Source: Paenibacillus alba (lineage in GTDB: Bacteria; Bacillota; Bacilli; Paenibacillales; NBRC-103111). From it: DNA of 64,000 bases. The first letter of the stretch is position 1. Each line of letters begins with the position of its first letter. Location of the stretch: positions 1 through 64,000 of the forward strand of contig NZ_JABMKZ010000037.1 of NCBI RefSeq assembly GCF_013204855.1. Reading direction: 5' to 3'. The notes beneath the pieces were generated by a model, which saw only the letters and a program-made list of their open reading frames with translations, had not been told where the DNA came from and searched no databases. The position numbers and the translations under genes are program-made. Of this stretch, positions 44,521 through 54,188 are shown piece after piece.

Positions 44521-46047
44521 CTATCCTTGTTTAAGTTTTGCAACTTTTTTTGCTTCCTGCCAATATTTTTCCATCTCTAATAACTCAGTTTGTTCAAAAG
44601 AAAGGCCTCTTAAACGTAGTTGATCCTCGATATAGGAAAACCGCGCAACGAATTTGCGATTCGTCTGTGCGATGGCATCTTCCGGATCAAGCTTAAGGAA
44701 TCTAGCCACATTCACGATGGAAAAAAGCACATCTCCGAGCTCGTCCAGCTGCTCTGCGGCCCCATCCTCCGAAGGATCAGCGATGGCTTGCCGAAGCTCC
44801 GCCAGCTCTTCATCCACCTTCTTGAGCACATCCTCCAGCTCTGTCCAGTCAAAACCAACGGCCGCCGCCTTCTTCTGCAGCTTCAGCGCCTTCATAAGCC
44901 CTGGCAGCTCACGCGGAACGCCATCCAAAGCGGATTGCTTCGCAACGTCGATGCCCTTCTTGCGCTTTTCCTCTGCCTTCATGGCATTCCAATTCACAAG
45001 CGCCTCATCCGCATCCTCGGCCTTGTTCTCACCGAAGACATGCGGGTGACGCCGGATCAGCTTCTCATTAAGCGTAGCGATCACATCATAGACTGTGAAC
45101 GTGCCGATCTCTTCCTCCATCTGGGCATGCAGCATAACCTGTAGAAGCAGATCTCCAAGTTCCTCGCACATATGGTCCGGGTCATCCTCATCAATCGTTT
45201 CAAGGACTTCGTAGGCTTCTTCGATCAAATTTTTGCGGAGGCTGGCATGCGTTTGTTCACGATCCCATGGGCAGCCTTCCGGACTACGTAGAATTTGGAC
45301 GATTTCATGCAAGCGGCCGAAGGTGCGGTAGTCTTCCTCATCCTTCTCACTTTTTGGCACCCAGACCAGAGACAGATTGCCATAGCCCTTGACATGGTCA
45401 AGCTCATGCAGCGGCACATCGAACATTTGTTCTTGCCCAGTCACACCTAAGGAATGGCCCACAACAACGCGATAATCATCAGGATACATATCCATGAGGC
45501 TGATTTTGAGGTCTGAAGCGGTATACGTATCATACACCTGTCCAATAACGGTATGAAGGTGCGGATTCAGCGTGTAACGGCTCAGACTGGTCGCATCCAG
45601 CAGTTGAAAGCCATCAATCGGGTCAAAACCAAACCGCAGGAAGGCCTGATCCAGAAAACTTTCTCCCCCCAGAATGGTTAGAGAAATCCCCTCTTCAGGA
45701 CAGCGCTGCTTCAGAAGCTGAACCGTGTATTCCGCCACCATCGGATGTCCTGGAACCGCATAAATGACCTCGCCAGCCTGCTGCTTGGCCGTTTGCATCA
45801 ACGCCTCCGCTATGGATTCATACACCTGCTCAAAGCTTTGGTGAGCCATGTAATTCTCATCGAACGTTTCGTAAGGAATCTGATTGGTATCCAGCATATG
45901 CACCATAGGATGGTCCTTCGTGCGCAGGTACAGCACGGATTGTGATTGGGAGGCCAGCTGCAGCTTCTTCCATACTCCCAAGGTTAGCTGATCTTCGTCT
46001 CCTGTTCCAAGCCCGACGACGGTAAGCTGTGCGTTGTTGTTTGACAT
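44521..46047 (-). CDS. mazG: MazG-family nucleoside triphosphate pyrophosphohydrolase with methylase-like N-terminus (YabN)
   Basis: Two parts are fused: an N-terminal tetrapyrrole (SAM-dependent) methylase-like domain (about 1-220, TVVGLGTGDEDQLTLGVWK ... YAVPGHPMVAE) and a C-terminal MazG domain pair (about 240-500) with EEAYEVLETIDEDDPDHMCEELGDLLLQV holding the metal-binding Glu/Asp. It probably removes abnormal NTPs. The ATG with AGGAGGTG 8 nt upstream gives 508 residues; the longer open frame upstream has no family match. Confidence 0.95.
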   Translation of the reverse strand: MSNNNAQLTVVGLGTGDEDQLTLGVWKKLQLASQSQSVLYLRTKDHPMVHMLDTNQIPYETFDENYMAHQSFEQVYESIAEALMQTAKQQAGEVIYAVPGHPMVAEYTVQLLKQRCPEEGISLTILGGESFLDQAFLRFGFDPIDGFQLLDATSLSRYTLNPHLHTVIGQVYDTYTASDLKISLMDMYPDDYRVVVGHSLGVTGQEQMFDVPLHELDHVKGYGNLSLVWVPKSEKDEEDYRTFGRLHEIVQILRSPEGCPWDREQTHASLRKNLIEEAYEVLETIDEDDPDHMCEELGDLLLQVMLHAQMEEEIGTFTVYDVIATLNEKLIRRHPHVFGENKAEDADEALVNWNAMKAEEKRKKGIDVAKQSALDGVPRELPGLMKALKLQKKAAAVGFDWTELEDVLKKVDEELAELRQAIADPSEDGAAEQLDELGDVLFSIVNVARFLKLDPEDAIAQTNRKFVARFSYIEDQLRLRGLSFEQTELLEMEKYWQEAKKVAKLKQG

Positions 46048-46491
46048 ATAAGGAACACCTCCTGAATTGGTATTGTATAAGTGCAAGGAACGCGAACAAT
46101 GCGCAAGCATTGCCGCTATTCGTGGCATAGCCGTCTCTCTCCGGAGTCTTCGCTGTCTTCCAGCGTCCCTACGTAGTCTCTCCAGCATCTCAAAGGGAAC
46201 TGCGTTCCCTTATTTGTGCCATAACCGCCTCTTCTGTGCTTCAGAGGGAACTGTGTTCCGCTATTCCAGCAGTTTCACCGCAAAAACCTTAGATTCGAAA
46301 GATATAAGACCCTGTAGTTCCGCTAAGCAAGCGGAATGGTCCATTTTCGCTCAGATAGCGGATTGTAGTTCCCTTTGCACACGCAGCCGTTGCGAAATGA
46401 ACGATGATTATCCTTGTTCCGCTATATAATCGGAATACCTGAAGTCGGCACCGGTGATCCGTCAGTCAGATAAATGCGGCGCAGCTTCTCA
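46048..46491. repeat. Intergenic cluster of degenerate GTTCC/GGAAC palindromes
   Basis: This 444-bp gap between the flippase gene and mazG holds at least five related units: AAGGGAACTGCGTTCCCTT (46192-46210), AGGGAACTGTGTTCCGCTAT (near 46245), AGTTCCGCTAAGCAAGCGGA (near 46315), AGCGGATTGTAGTTCCCTT (near 46357) and TTGTTCCGCTATATAATCGG (near 46415). They share the words TTCCGCTA and GGGAAC. No gene is seen. They look like a dispersed intergenic repeat family. Confidence 0.65.
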
Positions 46492-48219
46492 TTAGCTGCG
46501 GTCACGGGGGCCGGCGGCTGTCTTCGCCGGCCACAGCTTCGCCAGGACCGGCGCCAGCTTCCGGTCCAGCTCCGGCATCAGCCGCAGCTCCTCGCGGCTG
46601 ATGCTGCCGCTGCGCAGCAGCGCAAGCCCGTAGACGGCCGCGCCGCCGACTACGCACACCAAGGCGATTGCGCTCGCGCTCAATCGCTCAGGCACGTGCC
46701 ATGCCGCCACAGCGGGCATGGCCAGCAGCTGCAGCGCTGCGAGGCAGCCGCCCATCAGTCCCACGCCCAGCGCGGGACTGACGGCGTACGGCCGCAGCGC
46801 GAAGCGCGCCCCGGTGCAGCGGCGAAGCTGCACCAGATTAAGCCCCGCCGCAGCGGCATAGGCGATCACCGCGCTCAGCGCGGCGCCGTCGATGCCCCAG
46901 CGGGGCATGAACACCACGTTGCCGAGTGCTTTCAGCACGATGGCAACCAGCAGAGCCTTCGCCGGCATGCTGATCGCGCCGGCCCCTTGGAGAACGCTGG
47001 CGGAGACAGCGTTCAGCGTACTGAACAGGGCCGTGAAGGCCAGCACGGCCATCGTCCAGCTCGCCTCATCGCTTTTGTACAGCATGACATTGATGGGCAC
47101 CGCCGCAAAAGCCAGCCCGAACGAGGCCCCAAGGCCGATCAGCCAAGAGAGCCTTACGGCCATCTCCGCTCTGAAGCGAATAACCTCAACCTGGCCCCTT
47201 GCCTTCGCTTCCGCCATCGCGGGGACTAACACCGCGGACATGGAGGAGGCAATCATCACAACGAGCTGAATCAGCGGAAGACCGCGATTATACAGCCCAA
47301 ACTGCCGCATAGCCTCTCCCTCGCTGCCTTGCGCGGCCTCAAGCAGCCGCGGCATGGTAAAGGTATCGACCAAGGTCAGCAGCGGGACCACAATGGCTCC
47401 CAGGCAAACCGGAATGGCATAGGCCGTAATCCGTTTCGCCCACTGCCAAGACGTCAGCTCCGTGGAAGCGAGCGCACTTCTACCAGATGCTCCCTGAGCC
47501 CTCTGCTGCCGATCCCGCTCCTCCTTCATCGCCTTGCGCCAATACATGCCCATCACAAGCAGTCCTGCCGCGGCCCCTGTTACAGAGCCAAACGTAGCTC
47601 CTGCTGCAATCCATTCTTCGTCGTAGGCAAGCGCCACCATGTAGAGAAGAAGAGCGACCATCGTGATGACCCTTATCAGTTGTTCAATCACTTGCGACAC
47701 AGCCGTAGGCAGCATATTCTGATATCCTTGGAAATACCCGCGCAGCACAGCAAGCAACGGCGATAACAGCAAGGCAAACGATACACTTCGAATCGCGTTT
47801 TCCGTCTGGCTGATGCCAATCCAGCGAGCAATTTCGCCGGCGCCCAAATACAACAACAGAAACAAGACGATCCCTGTGCTTAACAGCACAGCTGCGGATA
47901 CCTGGACAATACGCTTGGCTCCCTGGTGGTCGTCATGAATGACGCGTTCAGCCACGAACTTGGATACAGCAACCGGAAAACCGGCCGTAGCTGCAAATAA
48001 AATTAATATATAAAGCGGATATACCGCATTATAGATCCCAAATGCCGTATCGCCTGCTACATTTTGCAGCGGAATCTTTTGCAAGGTACCTAACAGTTTA
48101 GACAGAATAGCCGCGCCTCCGAGAACAGCGGCCCCTTTTAGCAGCTTCCCGCCTTGTTTACCGACATTCCCCTGGAGCTCTTCTTTCTCAACGACATGCT
48201 CCTTGCCGGCTTCCTTCAT
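46492..48219 (-). CDS. MOP/MATE superfamily polysaccharide flippase (YabM/SpoVB-like)
   Basis: A 575-residue membrane protein with about 14 helices; the N-terminal core LLKGAAVLGGAAILSKLLGTLQKIPLQNVAGD and FGIYNAVYPLYILILFAATAGFPVAVSKFVAE is typical of SpoVB/YabM/MurJ-type lipid-linked oligosaccharide flippases. It may export peptidoglycan or surface polymer precursors. I chose the second ATG (GAGGGG 8 nt upstream). The C-terminal half (46490-47300) is much richer in GC than the N-terminal half. Confidence 0.9.
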   Translation of the reverse strand: MKEAGKEHVVEKEELQGNVGKQGGKLLKGAAVLGGAAILSKLLGTLQKIPLQNVAGDTAFGIYNAVYPLYILILFAATAGFPVAVSKFVAERVIHDDHQGAKRIVQVSAAVLLSTGIVLFLLLYLGAGEIARWIGISQTENAIRSVSFALLLSPLLAVLRGYFQGYQNMLPTAVSQVIEQLIRVITMVALLLYMVALAYDEEWIAAGATFGSVTGAAAGLLVMGMYWRKAMKEERDRQQRAQGASGRSALASTELTSWQWAKRITAYAIPVCLGAIVVPLLTLVDTFTMPRLLEAAQGSEGEAMRQFGLYNRGLPLIQLVVMIASSMSAVLVPAMAEAKARGQVEVIRFRAEMAVRLSWLIGLGASFGLAFAAVPINVMLYKSDEASWTMAVLAFTALFSTLNAVSASVLQGAGAISMPAKALLVAIVLKALGNVVFMPRWGIDGAALSAVIAYAAAAGLNLVQLRRCTGARFALRPYAVSPALGVGLMGGCLAALQLLAMPAVAAWHVPERLSASAIALVCVVGGAAVYGLALLRSGSISREELRLMPELDRKLAPVLAKLWPAKTAAGPRDRS

Positions 48220-48284
48220 AACCATGTCCCCTCAATCTGATTAATTCCTATAGACGTATTATAACGAAATCAGCCATAGCAGAC

Positions 48285-48332
48285 AAAAAAAGCTTCGCTT
48301 ACAGATGGCATCATCTGAGTAAGGAAGCTTTT
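48285..48332 (-). terminator. spoVT terminator
   Basis: On the minus strand AAAAGCTTCCTTAC...CAGATG pairs with CATCTGTAAGCGAAGCTTTT and is followed by T residues, 15 bp after spoVT. Confidence 0.85.
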
Positions 48333-48347
48333 GCGAGTTGTTTTTTT

Positions 48348-48890
48348 CTATTGCTCCATCTGTTTGGCTAGGAATCCAGCCGCGGTTTCTACCATTTTCA
48401 CTTCCATATTGCCCATTTTTACATTGTCATCCTTGGAGACTAGAATGACCGATCCGATCGGATCTCCTCCTGCAACGATCGGTGCCGCTACAAAAGAGGA
48501 GAACGTTTCAACGGTATCCTTAATGATCTCGAACTGTCCACTGCTGCTTTCCAGCAGCGCTTTGCGGTTTTCCATGCAGGATTCAATAATTGACCCCACT
48601 GATTTCTCCAAATAATCCTTTTTGGATCCGCCAGCCATGGCAATAATATTGTCTCGATCAGAGATCAAGGCTACATGATTGGTGCTCTCAAATAAGGATT
48701 CTGCATACTCCTTGGCGAAATCGCCAAGTTCACCAATAGGTGAATACTTCTTGAGAATCACTTCACCATCGCGGTCTACGAAAATTTCCAAAGGGTCACC
48801 TTCGCGAATGCGTAGTGTGCGTCGTATTTCCTTGGGAATCACAACTCTCCCTAAATCATCTATCCGACGGACAATTCCAGTTGCTTTCAT
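48348..48890 (-). CDS. spoVT: Stage V sporulation regulator SpoVT
   Basis: A 180-residue transcription factor with an AbrB-type swapped-hairpin DNA-binding domain (1-52, [20 protein letters not shown]) and a GAF-like sensor domain (about 58-178). It tunes sigma-G-dependent genes late in the forespore. The sequence is highly typical. The ribosome binding site (AGAGGT, GAGG) is modest. No clear sigma-G promoter could be fixed by eye. Confidence 0.97.
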   Translation of the reverse strand: MKATGIVRRIDDLGRVVIPKEIRRTLRIREGDPLEIFVDRDGEVILKKYSPIGELGDFAKEYAESLFESTNHVALISDRDNIIAMAGGSKKDYLEKSVGSIIESCMENRKALLESSSGQFEIIKDTVETFSSFVAAPIVAGGDPIGSVILVSKDDNVKMGNMEVKMVETAAGFLAKQMEQ

Positions 48891-49096
48891 ACCTCTAGAT
48901 GCCTCACTTTCCGCTTACGAATTAGATACGACAGGAGCATGAAATCTTGTATGCTAGATCGGGATTGGGTGGGAACTTGAATTCTATCCATAGTATTCTT
49001 CACTTCCCATTCTTCTATGCAGTCGCTTCTGCTAAGGGAATCATCTTTTTATGTAGCTTTGCACCCTGCTGCGATTATGATGTCCAAAAATAACAA
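48891..49096 (-). promoter_or_regulatory. spoVT upstream region
   Basis: Holds the untranscribed spacer between the foldase terminator and spoVT. A weak sigma-G-like match (GCATA, then CGTATCTA about 19 bp later on the minus strand) lies near 48925-48955, but spacing and -10 do not fit well. Confidence 0.3.
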
Positions 49097-49130
49097 ATAA
49101 AAACAGGATGCCCATAATCGGACATCCTGG
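49097..49130 (-). terminator. Terminator of the PrsA-like gene
   Basis: On the minus strand CAGGATG-CC pairs with GG-CATCCTG and is followed by TTTTTATT. Confidence 0.85.
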
Positions 49131-49137
49131 TAAGTTC

Positions 49138-50247
49138 TTACTTTGCAGCAGGACTAGCTGCTGGACTTGCAGCCGGACTAGCGGCAGGAGCTGGGCTCGC
49201 TTCCGGTTTCGGCAGGTTATTCGTTTGAATCAGGTTCGGATATTCTTTCTCTGCAAACTCAGACAGCGATTTCTCTGCCAACTGCGATTTGATTTGTGTT
49301 TTCATCGTATCATCCAGCGGCTTTGTGCTTCTGGATTCCACTTTCATAACGTGATATCCAAAGGAAGATTCAACAGGATCACTGATTGTGTTCAAAGGAA
49401 GCGTGCTCGCTGCTTGTTTGAACTCAGGTACCCATTGGTTAATATCGGCATCTTTGTACGTACCGCCATTATCTTTGGAACCTGGATCATCGGAGTACTC
49501 TTTCGCAAGGGCTGCGAAGTCGCCGCCTTTATCCAGCTTGCCTTTCACTTCTTTGGCTCTTGCCAAAGCTTCATCTTTGGTGCGTATATCTTTCTGCGTT
49601 GCTGCATCTTTCAGAGAAATCAGAATGTGGCTAACGGTAGCAATGTCAAATGCATGCGCAGCTGCTTGCTCATTATAAGCATCTTGAACAGCTTTATCCG
49701 TGATTGTGCTTTCCATGCTGCCCATCGTGTAGAAGCTCATTTTCATCAAAGACTCAATATCCTTCAATTCGATACCATTGTCTTTGAGCTGTTTATCCAT
49801 GCCGCCTTCTTGTTTACCGAAATAATCCGTAATGGCTTTCATTTGCTCTGCTACTTGCTTGTCCGCATCAGCTTTCACTTTATCATCCGCTTTGGCAGAC
49901 AAGACACGGAAAGTCACCATTTGCTTCAACATATCTTGTTGAAAAGCAGGATCTGTCATGTATTGAGCCAATTGCGGCGAAAACATTTTGTTCACATTGA
50001 TGAAGGAGTTGAACTCGCCACGCGTAATTTTACCGCCTTCTTTGTATGTAGCCAGGACATCAGTCGGGTTACCCGCTACTGCTGGAGAGGCAGCAGGTGA
50101 AGCTGCAGGTGTAGGTGATGCTGTTGTGTCCCCTGCTTTTTTCGTTCCGCAAGCGCTAAGCACTGAGAATGCAACTACGACAGCTGCCATACTTAAGATC
50201 CATTTTTTAGAAAAAAGTCGTTGTTTACTAGTATGATTTGGCAACAT
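49138..50247 (-). CDS. prsA: PrsA-like foldase lipoprotein (parvulin PPIase)
   Basis: An extracytoplasmic folding factor anchored by lipid: signal peptide with lipobox LSAC (Cys33), an Ala-Ser-Pro linker, a SurA/trigger-factor-like helical part (about 70-195) and a rotamase domain (about 205-320; SHILISLKDAATQKD, GGDFAALAKEYSDDPGSKDNGG, SSFGYHVMKVESR). The C-terminus carries another Ala-Ser-Pro repeat tail. The ATG lies inside the 3' end of mfd (20-nt overlap). Homologous to but distinct from the membrane foldase at 9935. Confidence 0.93.
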   Translation of the reverse strand: MLPNHTSKQRLFSKKWILSMAAVVVAFSVLSACGTKKAGDTTASPTPAASPAASPAVAGNPTDVLATYKEGGKITRGEFNSFINVNKMFSPQLAQYMTDPAFQQDMLKQMVTFRVLSAKADDKVKADADKQVAEQMKAITDYFGKQEGGMDKQLKDNGIELKDIESLMKMSFYTMGSMESTITDKAVQDAYNEQAAAHAFDIATVSHILISLKDAATQKDIRTKDEALARAKEVKGKLDKGGDFAALAKEYSDDPGSKDNGGTYKDADINQWVPEFKQAASTLPLNTISDPVESSFGYHVMKVESRSTKPLDDTMKTQIKSQLAEKSLSEFAEKEYPNLIQTNNLPKPEASPAPAASPAASPAASPAAK

Positions 50248-53200
50248 CCTTTAATTCCCCTTTCGTTTTCAAAACATCTTTATATTGTACCAAAAATTTC
50301 TCCACCAATTCGATGGAAGCTTCTGGCTTCAAGCCTTTCGCGCGAATAACAATTTGAAGCTGTGGATCTGCATTGAGCTTGATCCGACCGTCAAAGCCTT
50401 TGGAAAGAGCAATCAGCTTCTGACCATCCAGCTTGCCATTTTGGTCGATATGCACCTTGATGAGGTAATCATCCCCTTTTTGGCTGATCGTTTCAATCCG
50501 ATAATCCGAACCATAAGCTTTCAAACGAGCCACTGACAACAGGTTGAATACGGACTGCGGCAGATCTCCGAAGCGATCCACGAGCTCATCATGCAGATCC
50601 GCGGCTTCTTCCAATGTACGAATGGCGGCCACTTTTTTGTAGATTTCGATTTTTTGCATGCTGTCGTAGATGTAGTCGGATGGCAAATAAGCATCCAATT
50701 GTATATCGATCGAAGTATGCCATTCCGGTTCCGGAATTGCTGCTTCTCCATCTATTTCTAGTTTCAGCTTTGCAATTTCTTCAGCTAGCATTTGGGAATA
50801 TAAATCAAATCCCACGGATGCAATGAAGCCATGCTGTTCTGCACCAAGCAAGTTGCCGGCGCCGCGAATCGACAAATCCCTCATGGCAATTTTAAAGCCT
50901 GAACCAAGTTCTGTAAACTCTTTAATCGCTTGGAGGCGTTTCTCCGCCACTTCTGTAAGCACTTTATCACGCTGATAAGTGAAATAAGCATAGGCTACAC
51001 GATTCGATCGTCCTACACGGCCACGCAGCTGATACAACTGCGACAACCCCATTTTATCGGCATCATGTACGATCAATGTGTTCACATTCGGAATATCAAC
51101 ACCGGTCTCAATAATGCTGGTGCTGACAAGCACGTCGTATTCCCCATCGAGGAAATCAAGGATCGTCTTCTCCAGCTCCTGCTCACCCATCTGTCCATGT
51201 GCCACCGTCACACGGGCATCCGGAATCATCATCGAGATTTGATCAGCCATCTGCGTGATGCCTTGAACGCGATTATAGAGATAATACACCTGACCTTCAC
51301 GTGCCAGCTCCCGCTCGATCGCTTCCCTGACCAATGTCGGTCCATATTCAACTACGTATGTCTGAACCGGGAACCGATTCTCCGGCGGCGTCTCGATCAC
51401 GGATAAATCCCGAACGCCCAGCATGGACATGTGCAGGGTTCGCGGAATCGGCGTTGCCGTCAGCGTAAGCACGTCCACATTGGTCTTAAGCCGCTTGAGC
51501 TTCTCCTTATGGGACACGCCAAAGCGCTGCTCTTCATCGACAATCAGCAGGCCAAGATCCTTGAACTGCACATCCTGCGACAAGAGGCGGTGTGTTCCGA
51601 TAACAACGTCAACCGTACCTTTCTTGACGCCTTTCATAACTTCGGTCTGCTCTTTCTTGGAGCGGAAACGGCTTAACACTTTCACGTTGAAAGGATACCC
51701 CGAGAAGCGCTCTCGGAACGTTTCGTAGTGCTGCTGCGCCAGAATCGTCGTTGGCACCAGGACAGCCACTTGCTTGCCGTCGATTGCCGCCTTGAAAGCC
51801 GCGCGCACAGCCACCTCGGTTTTGCCGTAACCAACGTCGCCGCAGAGCAATCGATCCATCGGACGCGATTTCTCCATATCGACCTTGATTTCCTCAATCG
51901 CACGAAGCTGATCCCGCGTCTCATCGTAAGGAAACATAGCTTCGAACTCGTTCTGGTAGGAACTGTCCTTGCTGAATCCATAACCAGTCGTTGCCTGACG
52001 TTCCGCATACAGCTTGATAAGTTCATCAGCGATATCCTTAACGGATGCCCGCGCTTTGCTCTTCACTCTGGCCCAATCGGCGCCGCCGAGTTTATAAACT
52101 TTCGGCTCCTTCTCTTCGGAACCTACATATTTCTGGATTAAATCAATCTGGTCGATGGGCACAGAGAGCTTATCTCCGCCGGCATACATGATGTGCAGGT
52201 AATCCTTATGGATACCGCCCACTTCCAAGGTGCCGATACCGACATACTTCCCGATGCCATGATTGACGTGAACCACATAGTCGCCAACCTTGAGCTCTTG
52301 ATAGCTCTTGATACGCTCCGCATTCTCGAGCTTCTTCTCGACTTTGCGCGCTTTGCGCTGCTTCTGCGTGAAGATCTCGCCTTCCGTGATTACCACCAAA
52401 TGGATCGAGGGCAGCTCAAATCCTGTTTGCAAATTGCCATCGACAATTTCAGGTATGTCAATCTGATAATCCTGCAGTACCCGCCTCACGCGTTCCGCCC
52501 GATCATCCCCGTTGGCCAGCAGAATCACCTGGCTGCCATTCTTCTTCCAACGCTCCATCTCGGCTTTGAGGAGATTCATTTGTCCGTGGAAGTTTTGCAT
52601 AACGCGACTCACGAAGTTCACGATATTTTGCGGCTGGATACCAACGACCTGACGAAGGAAAAGAGATAAATATAAGGTCGGAAAAGGCCTCCGGTGAAGC
52701 AGAGTTTCATAGGATTTGGACAGCACAAAAGCCGGCAAGCTCTTCCCCTCAGTTATCGCATGCATCATCCACTCTGCCTCGTCGCGTTCCAGCTGCTTCG
52801 CCGTTTCCAGCAAACGCGCCGGTTCGTCGATAATCAGCACAGCATCCTTCGGCATGTAGTCGATAAGGGTCTGTCTTTCCGTATATAAAAGTGAGATATA
52901 TTTATAAATGCCGGGGAATGTCTGTCCTTCACGGAGCAGCTCGATATCGTGTCCAATTCCTTCGAGCAGCTTGTCTTTTGCCGTGCGATCCGTCATCTTC
53001 TCCAATTGCGCTTGAAGGAGTTCATAAGCATGCTGCGCTGCTGATTGTAATCGCTTTCTATCCGCTTGAATCTCGCGGCATGGAGGAATGGTAATCGACT
53101 CTAGCTTATCAATTGACCGCTGGTCACTCACATCGAAAGTCCGAATAGAGTCCACGTCGACATCAAACAGCTCAATTCGAATCGCATGCTCCGACGTTAA

Positions 53201-53755
53201 CGGATACAAGTCGAGAATGCCCCCACGAACACTCATCTCACCCTTGGTTTCTACCCGCTCCACGCGCTCGTATCCCAAATTCGATAAGGTGCTCAGCAGT
53301 TCTTCCAACTGAACCGTATCTCCGATTTTCACCGTAACGCGCGATGCTTCGAAGACTTCCTTAACAGGAAGCAGTCTTCGCACGCCTGCGAATGGCGCAA
53401 TGACAACGCCTCGGTAACCGCCAGCCAGCTTCGTCAGAACGTCAATACGCTGCGCCAGCATCTCAGGACTTGAAGCCGCTTCTTCGGCTGTCAGAAGCTC
53501 TTGAGATGGATAGAGCAGCACTTCATCCGTGGATAAACATTCTAGTAAGTCCTCCGCTATTTTCTGAGCAGCGAACATATTGTGAGTCACAATGAATAGC
53601 GGGCGCGTCAAGTCTCGTGCAAGAGCTGCAATCATCACCTGCTTCGAGGAGCCGGTAAGCCCGGCAACGAGCTGCTCTCTCATCTCGGACCTAATGCCTG
53701 ACACGATCGTTTGAAAGTCGGTATCCGCAGAAAAAGCTTGAATTAAAGCTTGCAA
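50228..53755 (-). CDS. mfd: Transcription-repair coupling factor Mfd
   Basis: Mfd removes RNA polymerase stalled at DNA lesions and recruits UvrA. The 1175 residues show the UvrB-like N-terminal domains, the CarD-type RNA polymerase-interacting domain (KVGDYVVHVNHGIGKYVGIG, about 495-515), a helicase core with Walker A GDVGYGKTEVAVRAA and DEEQRFG, the TRG region and the C-terminal D7 domain. The start is a TTG with AGGAG 9 nt upstream; no better ATG precedes it. Order spoVC-fin-mfd is the B. subtilis order. Confidence 0.97.
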   Translation of the reverse strand: MQALIQAFSADTDFQTIVSGIRSEMREQLVAGLTGSSKQVMIAALARDLTRPLFIVTHNMFAAQKIAEDLLECLSTDEVLLYPSQELLTAEEAASSPEMLAQRIDVLTKLAGGYRGVVIAPFAGVRRLLPVKEVFEASRVTVKIGDTVQLEELLSTLSNLGYERVERVETKGEMSVRGGILDLYPLTSEHAIRIELFDVDVDSIRTFDVSDQRSIDKLESITIPPCREIQADRKRLQSAAQHAYELLQAQLEKMTDRTAKDKLLEGIGHDIELLREGQTFPGIYKYISLLYTERQTLIDYMPKDAVLIIDEPARLLETAKQLERDEAEWMMHAITEGKSLPAFVLSKSYETLLHRRPFPTLYLSLFLRQVVGIQPQNIVNFVSRVMQNFHGQMNLLKAEMERWKKNGSQVILLANGDDRAERVRRVLQDYQIDIPEIVDGNLQTGFELPSIHLVVITEGEIFTQKQRKARKVEKKLENAERIKSYQELKVGDYVVHVNHGIGKYVGIGTLEVGGIHKDYLHIMYAGGDKLSVPIDQIDLIQKYVGSEEKEPKVYKLGGADWARVKSKARASVKDIADELIKLYAERQATTGYGFSKDSSYQNEFEAMFPYDETRDQLRAIEEIKVDMEKSRPMDRLLCGDVGYGKTEVAVRAAFKAAIDGKQVAVLVPTTILAQQHYETFRERFSGYPFNVKVLSRFRSKKEQTEVMKGVKKGTVDVVIGTHRLLSQDVQFKDLGLLIVDEEQRFGVSHKEKLKRLKTNVDVLTLTATPIPRTLHMSMLGVRDLSVIETPPENRFPVQTYVVEYGPTLVREAIERELAREGQVYYLYNRVQGITQMADQISMMIPDARVTVAHGQMGEQELEKTILDFLDGEYDVLVSTSIIETGVDIPNVNTLIVHDADKMGLSQLYQLRGRVGRSNRVAYAYFTYQRDKVLTEVAEKRLQAIKEFTELGSGFKIAMRDLSIRGAGNLLGAEQHGFIASVGFDLYSQMLAEEIAKLKLEIDGEAAIPEPEWHTSIDIQLDAYLPSDYIYDSMQKIEIYKKVAAIRTLEEAADLHDELVDRFGDLPQSVFNLLSVARLKAYGSDYRIETISQKGDDYLIKVHIDQNGKLDGQKLIALSKGFDGRIKLNADPQLQIVIRAKGLKPEASIELVEKFLVQYKDVLKTKGELKDVAKSY

Positions 53756-53829
53756 ACAAGTACACTCCTCTCACAAAAAGAAGCCTTGGCACACTTGCCT
53801 CGGCTATTAACTCTTTATCTTCCTAATTT

Positions 53830-54057
53830 TTACTGCAACGGACTGGCCAGCAGGGAAAGCTCCGGGTTCGCTTCTAACGCTTCATGACAGTAGTCGCAAA
53901 CAACCCTAACCGTAACATCTCCATTCGTGTTATACGATATTATATCTCTACGCTCATCAGGGGTCAAGAAATGGAAACCTAACTGCTGTTCCGTAATCGC
54001 CTGCTGATTAATTTCCCCAACAAAGGTATGACAATGTCTGCAAATATACTTAATCAT
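53830..54057 (-). CDS. fin: Anti-sigma-F factor Fin
   Basis: A 75-residue zinc-type small protein: CRHC near the N-terminus (KYICRHCHTFVGE) and CDYC near the C-terminus. Fin (YabK) shuts off sigma-F in the forespore when sigma-G takes over. The ATG with AGGAGG 7 nt upstream is clearly better than the start 15 codons earlier. Location between spoVC and mfd supports the name. Confidence 0.93.
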   Translation of the reverse strand: MIKYICRHCHTFVGEINQQAITEQQLGFHFLTPDERRDIISYNTNGDVTVRVVCDYCHEALEANPELSLLASPLQ

Positions 54058-54188
54058 ATGTATGCCTCCTTCACTTATTCGATTACATCCTAGTATGACC
54101 ATTCTCCGGATAAATTAGCCGAATGTGCCATTGTCATTTTCGAATAAGGAACTTGCATACAATGAGTCTGAAGCCGGGCGAGACCGCC

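Noticed and set aside
46474-47269. Open frames of 251 and 125 codons on the plus strand inside the flippase gene
   Set aside because: No protein-like domain, low-complexity Arg/Gln composition, and a clear membrane protein on the other strand.
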